Source: Tachypleus tridentatus
Taxonomy: Eukaryota; Arthropoda; Merostomata; Xiphosura; Limulidae
Reading direction: 5' to 3'
Assembly (NCBI RefSeq): GCF_004210375.1
Contig: NC_134830.1
Span: forward strand, 62,057,576-62,121,575
Length of the DNA stretch: 64,000 nt
A program made the position numbers and the translations under genes. This document shows positions 23,780 to 35,700 of this stretch, in pieces (the stretch's first letter is position 1; the number at the start of each line of letters is the position of its first letter). A model generated the notes under the pieces. It had not been told where the DNA came from. It worked only from the letters and a program-made list of their open reading frames with translations, and made no database searches.

Positions 23780-23902
23780 TATATATGCAAAAACTGCTCG
23801 TTTGGGTTGAGAAAATATTTTACATAGAAGAGCAAACAACGTTTCAACCTTCTATGTAAAATATTCTCTCAACCCAAACGAGCAGTTTTTGCATACATAT
23901 AT
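23780..23902. repeat. Foldback element, ~50-bp arms, 19-nt loop
   Basis: ATGCAAAAACTGCTCGTTTG, then GGTTGAGAAAATATTTTACA, is repeated almost perfectly in reverse complement from 23850 to about 23900. The loop reads AGCAAACAACGTTTCAAC. A half-copy of one arm is at 35417-35458. Confidence 0.85.
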
Positions 23903-24245
23903 ATATATATTTTTCTTTTAATTGCTTTTATTGTGACTTGTACACTTCCACTGGAACTATCAAACTTTAACTTATCCTACCCTTTCAGATCTTGACTTTT
24001 TCTTGAACTACATTCCAAAAAACTGTTATATAAAACACTAAATATATAAACAGAAAAATTATTGATTAATGAAAAAATATCCTCTAGCAACCTGCTTGAA
24101 ACTTTGCTGGCTCACTTCTTTTAGGACATCACTTCAAAACATCTACTACATGAAATATTCATTCCTTCTGAGGTTGTACTTTTCATCATTAGACATGCTG
24201 TTCTCTTAAAACATGATTAAGTGAAAGTACTGTTTTATGCTTACG

Positions 24246-24520
24246 TTTGTTTGTTCTTGAATTTTGTGCAAAGCTACACGAGGGCTATCTGTGGTAGCCA
24301 TTCCCAATTTAGCAGTGTAAGACTAGAGGGAAAGCAACTAGTCATCACCACCCACTGCTGACTCTTAAATAACTCATTTACCAATGAATAATGGAATTGA
24401 CCATCACTTTATAACTCCACCATAGCTGGAAGTGCAAGCATATTTGGTGTGATGGGGATTCAAACCTGCAACTCTTGGATTACAGAGTTGATTGCCTTTA
24501 CCACCTGACCATGCTGGGCC
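24246..24520 (-). repeat. Thr-type SINE, older copy, minus strand
   Basis: GGCCCAGCATGGTCAGGTGG head on the minus strand and B box GGTTTGAATCCCC. CpGs are largely decayed to TpG/CpA, suggesting greater age than copies left of 22 kb. Confidence 0.88.
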
Positions 24521-27250
24521 ATTTACACTTATGATAATGAGTTACAACAAAAACACAATGCACAAGTACACAATTGAATTTCATTTATTAAACCAAAGAA
24601 CAACAGTAAAACGTTACACCTTTTATTTGACCACACTACAGGCAAAAGTAGAAATTTCTCTCCTGTAGTTAATCAATGTTACAATGCAACTAAGTTATAA
24701 GTTAATAAAATTCAGTACATACAATGTGAAAATTTGAACTATGTAATCAGAGTCGTATTTTAGTTCAGTTTTTATTTCATCATTCATAGTATTCTCATAC
24801 AATTGTTGAATTCTAGAACTGTGACAACCATTACCATTTTAATTGTATTATATACGAAGGTGTATGAGAAACGAAACTGGAAAATGTTGTACAAACATCA
24901 AGGATCATAATTGTCCAGTTTAGTGTATTTGAACCATATTCACACATAACTCACTTTACAGTACATTATAATTTTGTCGTTTAAAGGTTTCTGAAACTAT
25001 CACAGCTCTTTAGTATTATTAAAATTGTTAAAACCAACTTTAAATGATAAAAATATTTGTTTTAAAGCATTGTTAGCAGTTTAAGTGCTACAATTAATAA
25101 CTGCAAAAAAAGAAAGTAAACAGTAGTACAGAAAAACAAAACAAGGAACTTATAGGTGAAAAAAAGTTTTATGTAATAGCTTGAAACAGCTTACTTTTCA
25201 GCTTCAGATACAGGTTCCACAAGTTCTTATGAAAAAATAAACAAAAATAAGCTGGGTTACCTTCTCAAATGTGGAACAAACTAGCTTAATAGCATTTATA
25301 CTGGTATGTATAATCTTTTTTCTACTTGTGATCCTGCCATCAGCAACACCCATTAAAAATCACAATTACAGAAGAATTCAAAACCACTTCTAATGAAGAC
25401 CACCATCTTTACTGGAACAGAAAGCATCCTTTATTTGTGTATCCAACAAAGGAAAACACACCGATATTTTCCATGCTGTCATTTTCTAGGTTAACAAATA
25501 CACTAAAAGCTCCAACACTCACTACAGAAAGATTTAATTAACAACCATTTGTCATGACCTGAGCATCTGAACAAAAGGGAAACAAAACTGGCACCTTGTT
25601 TTGAATACAGTTTAACTGAAAACAACTTAACCAATCACTAACTGGATTCTGAATTAAACATGTTTATCAGAACCCATGAGTATCAATATTTACATTTGGA
25701 TGACATGAAAATACTGAACAAGAAAATATTACATCAGTTGTATCATTCTGTCATTGTATTGATCTGCTTCCCCTTGGTTTAGATAGATCCATGGTTTATT
25801 GCTCTCTACATAAGACTTGCCCCAAATTCTTGTCTGGCTGGAGGATATCGAGAAATAAAAACTAGTGGAGTGGACTATTAGAAGATACTTCATTAAATTC
25901 TCCACTTTTTTTATGCTGAAAGAAATAAACATCTTTTGGTAAAAAAAACAAATTGAAATTATCAGTTTTGCTTATTAAATATTATATCTCTATTTAACCT
26001 CAGGGCTTTAATAAGAACAATACTGTATACACTTTAATTAAGGACTATTTCATAATTTAATGTGAGTGTAGCTATATAAATTTATTCTGAACAAACAAAA
26101 ATTATTTCTACACCACAGAATATATGGTAATATTTATTAATATTAATTTATTAATATTTATTACAAAATTATTTGAGCAGATAATTAAAATTAAATCTTT
26201 TTTTTCTTGTTGTTGTTTATTTATTAGATAATGATATAGTTAGATAGTCACAACACAAACTTTTGTTGGCGTATTATTAATAATAATAAAAAAGTTGAAT
26301 GTTTATCACTAAACATGAATACCCTCATTACTACTAAATGATTTGCTTTAGGTTTAGGTTTGTTTTTCATTTATATACATCAAAACATGCACATAATTTA
26401 ATAATCACTAGAATTTGGGTTGTTTAATTTACTAACAAATGAAGAGCTGATTAGCATGATAACTGGAAACTTACTTTAAGACAAACATTTGGACTTTCTA
26501 ATGTTATGTGAAAAGCAAATCTTTTAACACACACGAGTTTCTTTCTTATATCTCCAAGTGATGTTAACTTTATATGTTGTTTACTATAAGTTTATAATTT
26601 TGCTTTATGATAAAATTTAACAAATTGCAATAAAACGTATTGCTACTTTTTGCCCTAGTCTTTATTTATACAAAGAAATCAAAATAATCATGATAAGTTT
26701 ATACCACTTCAGAGCCCTGAACACATGTATACACACACATCAGTGTGTGTGCACACTGATTATAAACATTTGTGTTGCTTATTCTTTACATATCATTACT
26801 GCATCTAGTTTTCTTTAACAAGTGTGAAAGTCTCATTTTAGTCTGTTATCGTAAAACTGAATAAAAGTTTAGTAATGGTACAGTGATTCAGGCATATCAG
26901 GTCACTGTCACTGGGACCCTTTACATTTTTGTTTTCCAGAAAGACAGACTATACAAGATCACTGTCATTAGAATCTTTTATATTTGAGAAAGACCGTCCT
27001 TATGAAGTTACTGGTCATTGAGAATCTTTATATTATTTCAGAAAGATAGACATCGTTAAAAGACTTTACAACATTTAAATTTTGTTTTCAGAAAACTTGT
27101 TAACTTCTTTTCTCCAGACATAAATTTACAAAATATTTGTATTTAAAATACTGGTTATAGCCAGTAACTTTCTCAGGAGTCATTTTATTACAATATAAAG
27201 TAAATCAACACAAAATTTCATACATTCCTTTGAATATCAAAAGCACATAA
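24521..27250. other. AT-rich stretch downstream of kinesin, no gene seen
   Basis: No supportable exon. On the minus strand this lies downstream of the kinesin stop and may include 3' UTR; many AATAAA-like strings are present and none can be singled out. A perfect palindrome ATCAGTGTGTGTGCACACTGAT-like core lies near 26739-26760. Confidence 0.4.
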
Positions 27251-27351
27251 TCAAGTGAGCTTACATTTTGTAACATTTGAATTCCTTGGATGTGCAGAGA
27301 CTTTCTTTGTTGCCCTATATCCAAGAGATTCACCTTCAGCCATAGTGTTTC
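27251..27351 (-). CDS. Candidate distal alternative 3' exon of kinesin heavy chain
   Basis: Acceptor TGTATTTCAG lies at 27352 and beyond. In the phase that exon 20 leaves (one base), the frame reads NTMAEGESLGYRATKK, then VSAHPRNSNVTKCKLT, to TGA at 27251-27253. Joining exon 20 directly to this exon would give a tail without IAK. Codon composition is more balanced than the AT-rich surroundings. No known homology is seen. It may be chance or an unrelated small gene starting at ATG 27341-27343. Confidence 0.28.
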
Positions 27352-28754
27352 CTGAAATACACTTACACTATAATCCAACAAATATTCATTTTTAACACAG
27401 TAATTTTTGTTTCTTAAATATCTATTTTCAGTGTAAAAAATACCTATTTTCCTAAATCAAAAAAGAAAGAAAACAACCATGAACTATAGCTTTAAACCTA
27501 AATCCTTAACATTTTTCCGTGGAAGTTTCATTACGTAATGCTTCAAGTAAGCACTAAACAAAGCTTAATAGACAAAATATATCAAAAGTAAAATATTTTC
27601 TAGAGTTTACTGGTGGTTCTTGCTGTCTAGGCATATGTTTTATATGATCTTAAAAAGACACTGAGAAGTAGGTGGTTTTAACAACAGTTCATTTTATCAA
27701 CAATTACTCACACAATAATAGTAAAAAAATATGCTTACAGTTAATCTGTAAATGAGGTAAACTATATATGTAGCTCAAATATGAATGTTCTATTACAATA
27801 TAAATCCACATTTCACTGCATGTTTCTTTATGACAGCTTTCTTAAAATTAGCTTATTAGCAATTTGAAATCAGAGGTGCATAAGAACAGTGTTTTGGGAC
27901 TATTTCTTTTAGCTACTTTACAGTAATATTAACTCCAGTCTAGAAAAAGTCACTCTACCCTTGATTATACACTTACTATGATTTAACACTATGTAACAAC
28001 CACAGTATTCTACAAAATAAAATAAGTAATTATAACTTCAATGAATGCAATCTTAAGTTCTAAACCTTATATGAATAAAAAACAGGAAAACAGTACACAT
28101 TATTCAAGCAATTAATACTAACTACTTGAATATGTAGTATAAGTTGTATAAATAAAATTAATTAAGTACAATAATAATACTCACAAGTGATTTATTTGCA
28201 TGAGAAGTATGTTCATGACAACTATCCTTGCAAATTAACTACAGAAAAGTTTCAGCACTTTGCTTCATCATCAAATACAAATGTATTTTTTTTCATTTTG
28301 AACATTCCTACAAGTATTTTCATCATGCAAATTATAAATCGATAAGTAATACCTTTATTGTGTTAATATAACCATGTACATTTTGTATATGTGTGTGTGT
28401 TTCTCCCAAGATATAAACTCATTAGTTTGTACCCCAAATGTTCATGGTAATTGCTGGACAATAATGTTTATTTGTTAGTAATTAATTTCTTCCACAGCCA
28501 AAAAGAGGGTAAAAAAATCATATAAATAATAGTATCACTAACTTAGTTTGTATTTTTAATGCTTTTTTCTCTCTTAATGTCAGTGATTTACTTACACATA
28601 CACAAATTATAAATGCCCTTATTTTTGGAAAGACATACAAAAAAAAAAAGTATAGTTTTTACTATAATATATGTAACACTATGTAACACAAATTTTGTTC
28701 CTGGATAGTATGTGTTATTTCTTTATTGCTTATGTTGTAAAAGTACAGAAAATG
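27352..28754. other. AT-rich stretch, possible kinesin 3' UTR or intron
   Basis: No exon, SINE or TIR element recognised. A short GT run lies near 28387-28400. Confidence 0.4.
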
Positions 28755-28766
28755 GCCATTATTCCC

Positions 28767-29054
28767 TTCAAACTTTGCTTTTGTGACCTGGATAATGAAA
28801 TTTAGAAATTAACCTATTTTCTATGTAAAAACGGGCAAATTTGCACATTTTTATTTACATAAGGTCTGTATAAAACAACATATGAATCAAGATTTACATG
28901 TATTTGTAATAAAGTTATACAAAAATGTTTAAAAGTGAGTAGTTTTTCAAGATTTATGACTGTAATGTAAATCACTTTCACATATCAGTCACCAAATATA
29001 GCCTCCCATCATGTTTTCGTCATATGCTCCCAGGTCAAAAGAGCAAAGTTTGAA
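28767..29054. mobile_element. MITE-like element with 25-bp TIRs
   Basis: TTCAAACTTTGCTTTTGTGA at 28767 is matched by the reverse complement of 29030-29054 at about 23 of 25 positions. Similarity seems to extend a few bases outward on both sides. No transposase inside. Confidence 0.6.
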
Positions 29055-29399
29055 GAGAAAAATATGTCTTTTCCCATTTACTTTAGGCATAACAATTGGA
29101 AAATAACACTTTCTGCCCAGGAACAAGAAAAAGCAAAAATTTTGTTACATAGTACAATTCTTTTTTTGTTAATAGACCTGCAAGGTTTGTTAAGATGTAC
29201 AATAAATAAAAATATAAAACCTGGGGGTAGAAAATACTTTTCAGTAATATTAAAATGTTATTTGTCATTAACATAGATTTAATAAAATATTATTTCCAAA
29301 TTTCATATTTTTATTCTTTAGAAATTCTTCAATTGTTTAGCAGTATTAATCAATTTGCTGCAAATGGGCGTAAAGGTGGGTGGAGTGGGATTAGCCCAT

Positions 29400-29440
29400 G
29401 TTGTTCTTTGCAAGCTATATTATTATTATTATTATTATTA
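29400..29440. repeat. (ATT)n microsatellite
   Basis: A run of TATTATTATTATTATTATT units lies within 29417-29440, next to the candidate alternative terminal exon. Confidence 0.7.
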
Positions 29441-29468
29441 GTGTTCACCATGAAAACAATCATAAAAA

Positions 29469-29547
29469 TTACATTCTACAGAACAAATCTAATAAAGCCT
29501 TGCCTCCAGTAGCTCTGGTTTCTCTAGCATTCGTACTGTTCGTAGGC
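29469..29547 (-). CDS. Candidate alternative terminal exon of kinesin heavy chain
   Basis: A pyrimidine-rich tract and acceptor TTTTGTTACAG precede 29547. Spliced in phase 2 from the GTAAAT donor at 29700, the frame stays open for 26 residues (PTNSTNARETRATGGK, then ALLDLFCRM after a rebuilt Met) to TAA at 29469-29471. The implied intron is ~152 bp. No family member I can recall confirms this tail. It could equally be 3' UTR of the main transcript. Confidence 0.35.
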
Positions 29548-29696
29548 CTGTAACAAAACAAAGCATCTATTAGAAATGCCATGTTTACCCCTTTTAACAC
29601 AAACTAATAATGTACATTATTCATAATAAAATTGTGGTATTTTCTTATAATTATTTAAAATTCAGCTTTCAAAAAATTAATTATAAGTACTTATAT

Positions 29697-29785
29697 TTAC
29701 ATTTTGTCCATGGCCATTCCCCCACCTCCCCGTAGACTCTGTCCTCCAATCAATGCAGGGTTATGACCAGCTCGAATTGGTTTTG
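29697..29785 (-). CDS. Khc: Kinesin heavy chain exon 21: IAK tail and stop
   Basis: Two bases complete Ala of the IAK motif, then [28 protein letters not shown] and TAA at 29697-29699. IAK-PIR binds the motor dimer to hold it inactive; the RGGGG run matches the Gly-rich ends of fly and human kinesin-1. A usable donor (GTAAAT) starts at 29700, just inside the last Met codon, so splicing to a downstream exon instead of stopping here is possible. Confidence 0.93.
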
Positions 29786-32700
29786 CTTTTGAGAAATAAA
29801 AACAATTATTTTATTAACTTGTATATTCTTTACATATTACTAAGTACTACATGCTATCTTATAACACTTTTTAACTGTGCATATACACACAAGAGGAGAG
29901 ACTTTTCATACTTAAGAAAAGCAAAACAGTAAACCATAAAGATAATTAAAACAGAAAAAGAAATAGCTGAAAAACAAACGTTCATAATGAAGTAAATTGT
30001 ACAGAAACTAATATACCAAAGTAAAATAAGGTTAAAAAATAAAAAAGCTGAAGTAAATGTCTTCACAGCATTCACGCTATGATTCTGTGAAAACAGTTGC
30101 ACACTTGAAAATAAATATAATGACATTTGATTAAGAATGTATTGGAGCACTTTACTGGAGTATTCTACTTCACTAAATCTCCTATTTAATCTCTGTTGTC
30201 TTTGTTATAATAGTTTACCCTCACAAAAAATAGCAAAATACCAACCAGAATGTAAATTTTGTTTTAATTACACAATAAAGTTTTATTTTTGTTCTCTATT
30301 CTCCCTCTATGCACTATTTCAGATTGTTTAATACACAGACTTAACTGTAATTATAGAAATGATTTTCACACAGACATGACGTTTGTTTTACCATGATGTA
30401 TCAGGTCATCCCATAAGTAACGTCTGAAAATTTAATACAGAAAGTGTATCATTATTTCTATCTTTGTAGAAGGTTTTAATAACTAAAATATGTAGTAGGA
30501 CATGTATAGAAATGTTCAGACAAATGAAAGAAACTAACCCAACTCCACTTTTTCAGATCATTAATCAAATAAACCCTTATGAAGATTGATGTGTCTGAGA
30601 AGCACATTAGACATATAATGCTTTATGAATTTAAAAAAGTCAATAGTGCAGCCAAAACTACACAAAATATTCAAAGTGTTTATGGTGCGAAGTCTCTTAA
30701 TGAAAGAAAATGTCAAAGGTGGTTTCAGAAGTTCACATCGGGTGACTACAGCTTAAGTGATGTGCCATGTTCAGGTTGTTCTGTTGAGTTTAATAATGAA
30801 TTGCTACTGGCTGTACTTGATGAAGATTGTACTGTAACAGTTGAAAAACTACCACAGAAGCTTGATTCAACCCATTCAACAGTTCACCATCATCTGCAAC
30901 AGCTTGAAAAGGTGCCAAAACTTGGAAAATGGGTCTCCCATGATTTGACAGAAGCCAACCTTAAAGCAAGAGTGGACATTTACACTTCTCTGCACTGTCG
31001 TGAACATAACTCACCTTTTTTTGGACAGGTTAGTGACTGGAGATGAAAAATGGATATTTTATAAAAATGTTGAGCACTACAGACAATGGCTCAGTGCAGG
31101 TAAACTGGCTAAAGCACAGCCCAAAATGGACCTCAACCCTAGGAAAGTCTTGTTATTGTGGGATATTGTTAGTGTGATCCACTTTAAGTTGCTGCCACTT
31201 AATGTAACAATTACAGACTTCTAATGTTAACAATTACAATGCTTGAATCTTGCAGTGAAAGAAAAGAGGCCTGCTTTGATCAATTGTAAAGGTGTTGTGT
31301 CACACCAGGATAATGCATGGCCCCATACAGCAAGAATCACATCTGCAAAGATCGAAAAGCTAGACTGGGAAAAACTCCCACATCCTCCTTATTCTCCAGA
31401 CCTTGCCCCATCTGATTATCATCTATTTCAAAGTTTGCAGAACTATCTTGATGGAAAAGAGCTTGGAGCATACGAAGATGTCAAAATTACCCTCTTTACA
31501 TTATGTGGTATTTAAAAATACCATACATTTTCTTCCTGCATTTTAATGTAGTGTTTTTCTCAATTTGTTAGTTTGCTAAAATGTGCAGTTTTCACATATA
31601 ACATAGTCAAAAACAGCCATCAAGTTCATTTGATTCTGCCTATGTTTGTTCCCTTGTTATTTTCTTGAGATAACACCTATTCTAGCCATGGAAAGTATGA
31701 CTGTAATGTGCAAGGTTACAAGTCATGTGGACAGTGCTAACTGCTCTGAATAGGTCTGAAATTACCTTTAAAGTAAGTAAGGTTAGGTTTAAACAGGACA
31801 GTCTGATAGATGATCTTGGTCAAGTCAGTCAGACAGAAATTCTTTGATCCAGTAAAAGCAATCATCTGTTGTCAAATAAGCAAACACATGTTGTTACAAG
31901 CAGTGTTTGTGTTACTAACATAATTAGAATTATTCATTTATGTGTTAAACTGTCTCCAGTTTCCGTTTCATTTGTGCACATTCATTTCTGTAGAGAAATT
32001 CATAAACATTATGTAATAAACATCTTATTGAATCTCCTGTTATCCAGTGGGCCTATCACACTGCTCTAAAGAAAATAAATTTTACTTGAATATACTACAA
32101 ACAGTTTGTACAGACAAAAAAAAGAATTTTACTAACACAATTAAATCTTTAATTTTGAATAAAAACTTTAATTCAATCAACCAAACACATCTTTTAAAAT
32201 CAATTTATGAAACTTTCCAATTACCATTACTCCTACTTATGAATTTCTTTTACAGTATTACAATAAAAAATAACACTCAAATTTATCAATAGTTATACTT
32301 TGGTAATATTCTCTTTACTCAGGTTCAATCTTACAACATCGTAATTGTTTTTTAAGTTTTTAAACTTGTTACATTCTATAAATAATCATTTTAATATTCA
32401 AAACTGTAAGCCACAATGCCAGTATCAAGCTTTAAAACAATGTGGAATATTTTCAGGCAAATATTCTAGCACTAATATGACACTTCAGCCGATAAGTTGA
32501 ACTTTAGTGCAATCACTTCACAAAAGTTGTGAAAATGACCAGTAATATTACATGCAAAACTGCATGGCACAAAATCTCTTAAGTAACAGTTTCATTGTGT
32601 GTTTTAAACTGCCATATGCTTGATATACTCACCAATATTAGCTGCATGTCTTCTTGTTATTAAACTCTTCTGCCTCACTGCTTCCTTGATTCTGTCTACT

Positions 32701-35700
32701 TCTGTTTGGTATCTAGATAATTAACCAAGACAAATTAAGATGTTTAAAAAAGCACTGTTTGGTATACACTTCTTAACATAGACATTAATATGTCAGATCT
32801 TAGTGCATGTTAAAAAGTTTTTATGAAGCTATATTACTTTAACTAACTAGTAATAGCTTCTCAGAATTACAGCTTTTGAATAAGAGCATATTTTAGTCTA
32901 TGTATGGCTATGATACATTTACGAGGTTCACAATTGTATCTTAGAATGGCTAGTATGGGTATTAAGACTCTTATTGATAAGCAGAAAACAAAGGTTGTCA
33001 ACCTGAAGATGACCAAGGAAGGTCGAAACATTGTTCTCTGCTTATCAATAAAAGTGTTAATACCCATATCAGCTGTTCTGAGACACATTTTTATTTCAAG
33101 TGAGTTTCTCATAATCAAGAAGGAGGGATCACAACTTACTCCTGGTAATAAATATTTATTTCAACAGCAGTTAATCATTTACTAATATTATGATAAGATG
33201 AATGTGCTTAAAAGTGGTTTATAAAACAACATCAATAAATTATAGCACCCATGTTAAACCAAGTCATAACACACAACTTTTCCAGGACCATTACTACTTG
33301 TTTTTTTTTTTTTTTTTTTACAATTAAGATCTATTCCTATTGAAAATATTTGGTATGAATACTAAATTTATTTTTTAAACCAAATTATTAGCATCCATCC
33401 AATTTTTATAACTTTATTTTCCATGTATATTCACAAGTTTTTCATTTATTTTAAATCATACTATTAGTAAAGATTAAGTCCCTGAAGTACTTTACACCTT
33501 AATTTAAAACATCAAGTACACGAAATGGAAAGTTAGAGTTTGACATCTATAAACATTTGAGAAAAGCTACATGAGAATTATCTGCACTAGCCATCCCTAA
33601 TTTAGCAATGTAAGACAAGAGAGAAGGCAGCTGGTTATCATCTCTCACTGTCAACTCTTGGGCTACTCTTTTACCAATGAATAGTGGAATTGACCATCAC
33701 ATTATAATGCCTCACAGCTAAAATGGTAAGCATGTTTGGTGTGACAAACAGTCACACTGTAATCCTCAGATTACATGTCTAGCACCCTAACAAATTAGCC
33801 ATACCAGGTAAAGAACTTGGTGCAATCAATACATGTAGTTTAAAATATTTTTCTTTTAATTAATTAATATACACAACTGTTACATTTTCAAATCTGATAC
33901 CAATTTCTTAAAAAAACATTCAAACAAACAATACTGAGTGGCATTAAAAACGCAACAACGTACATACAGTTAAACAATTTTAATATGTTAGGTTAAACAT
34001 AAGTTTTTTATGAAACAACTCATTTTATTATTTGTGTTTTTAATACCACTCAGTACACTTTAATACTACTGAAGTAATGCAATGTAGTTTAATAGTGAAT
34101 AAAATATGAAATCAACATAAATCATTATACCTCTTTCTGTCTTTCATAGCACTTTCCTTGGCATCTTTAAGAGCTAATTCCAGACACTTGATCCTTTCCA
34201 TTGTTGCACGTAATCGTTTCTCCAACTTAGGTAGTTCACATCGTAGATCAGCATTATCACGTACCAGCTAAACAATAAAATGTGCACAAGGTTTTGAAAA
34301 TTTTCAGGTTTCTCAGGTTAATTTACAATAGTTAACAGAAATGTTACTTTTAATTCAGTAACAACACAGCAAAATTTGGAAAGAGAAACTAAGAATAAGA
34401 CCTCATTTTTATGTCAGAACACTAGTGAAAAATAAAATTACAGTAAGTTTTATTTTTCTACATGCTTTTTTGTTAATATGTATAATAAATACTGAATTGC
34501 TATTTTAATAGACATAATAGAAAACACAAGAATCCAATCAGTATTCTTTGCTCTTGTAAACAATGCTACAGACAAAGTTGGCACACATACACTAAACCAC
34601 TGAGAAAGAGAGAAAAAAAAAGTGCAAGTATGAAAGACTAACTGAACACAAAACACTGGTAATACACTGAGGCACTAAGCCTTTCTAACATTTTTGCACA
34701 ACTAGCATGAAATACATCATTGACACAACTACAAAGATGTTTGTAGAGGATTTAGTTGTTTTGAATTTTATGCAAAGCTACACAAGGGCTATCTTATTTA
34801 GCATTCCCTAATTTAGCAGTGTAAGACTAGAAGGAAGGCAGCTAGTCATCACCACCTGCCGTCAACTCTTAGGCTACTTTTTTACCAATGAATAGTGGGA
34901 TTGAAAGAGCGAGCACGTTTAGTGTGATGGATTCAAACCCTCAACCCTCAGATTACGAGGCTAGTGCCTTAACCACCTGGCCATACTGGGCCATTTGTAG
35001 AGGAAATAAAACTTTTTAATCCACTTGACATAATTAGAGTTTGTGTGTAGTACGTGTTATGAATTATTATTTTATAAGTGGCTGTTATCTGTCTCATATT
35101 GCACAGACATATGAAAATAGATAGCATAACTGCAATTGATTTGGAGCTTGGATTAAGCTAAGAGCAAAATAAAAAACAGCAACTGAAAATGTTCCTTTAC
35201 TTTATAGTACATTTATCAAACATTTAACATTATGTTGTTACTTCATACAAGAGAGAAAAAAAATTTTACTGAAAAATGACAACTATTTATGCTAATACTG
35301 ACATAGAAATATGAGCTCAATATATATTTTGGAGATCAGATCCCCGATAAATAGAGACAGCAAAATGCAAAAAAGAAATTCTTTATACAAATAAAAAAAA
35401 ATTAAAGTTGTATGTAATATATATGTAAAAATGGCTGGTTTGGGTTGAGAAAATTATGTTGTATGTGATGCACCTTTCCATAAACTAAGAAAATAATATC
35501 TGTTCACATGCATGACAGAATAAATAATACATTACCCACTTAGCAGTTAGGAGTCATTCTACAGATATTGCATTTAATTGTGGTGACATAACACTCCCTT
35601 CAGATCTAGTTACAACACTGATATTTTTGTGGATCATGTACATAGCACACTCAATTTTGTGCAGTTGTTACATGCAACATATTGTACACTGCCAAGTGCT

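Noticed and set aside
33003..33029. Calling a functional hammerhead ribozyme
   Set aside because: Stem I and stem III cannot be drawn convincingly and there is an extra base before stem II; kept only as a hypothesis.
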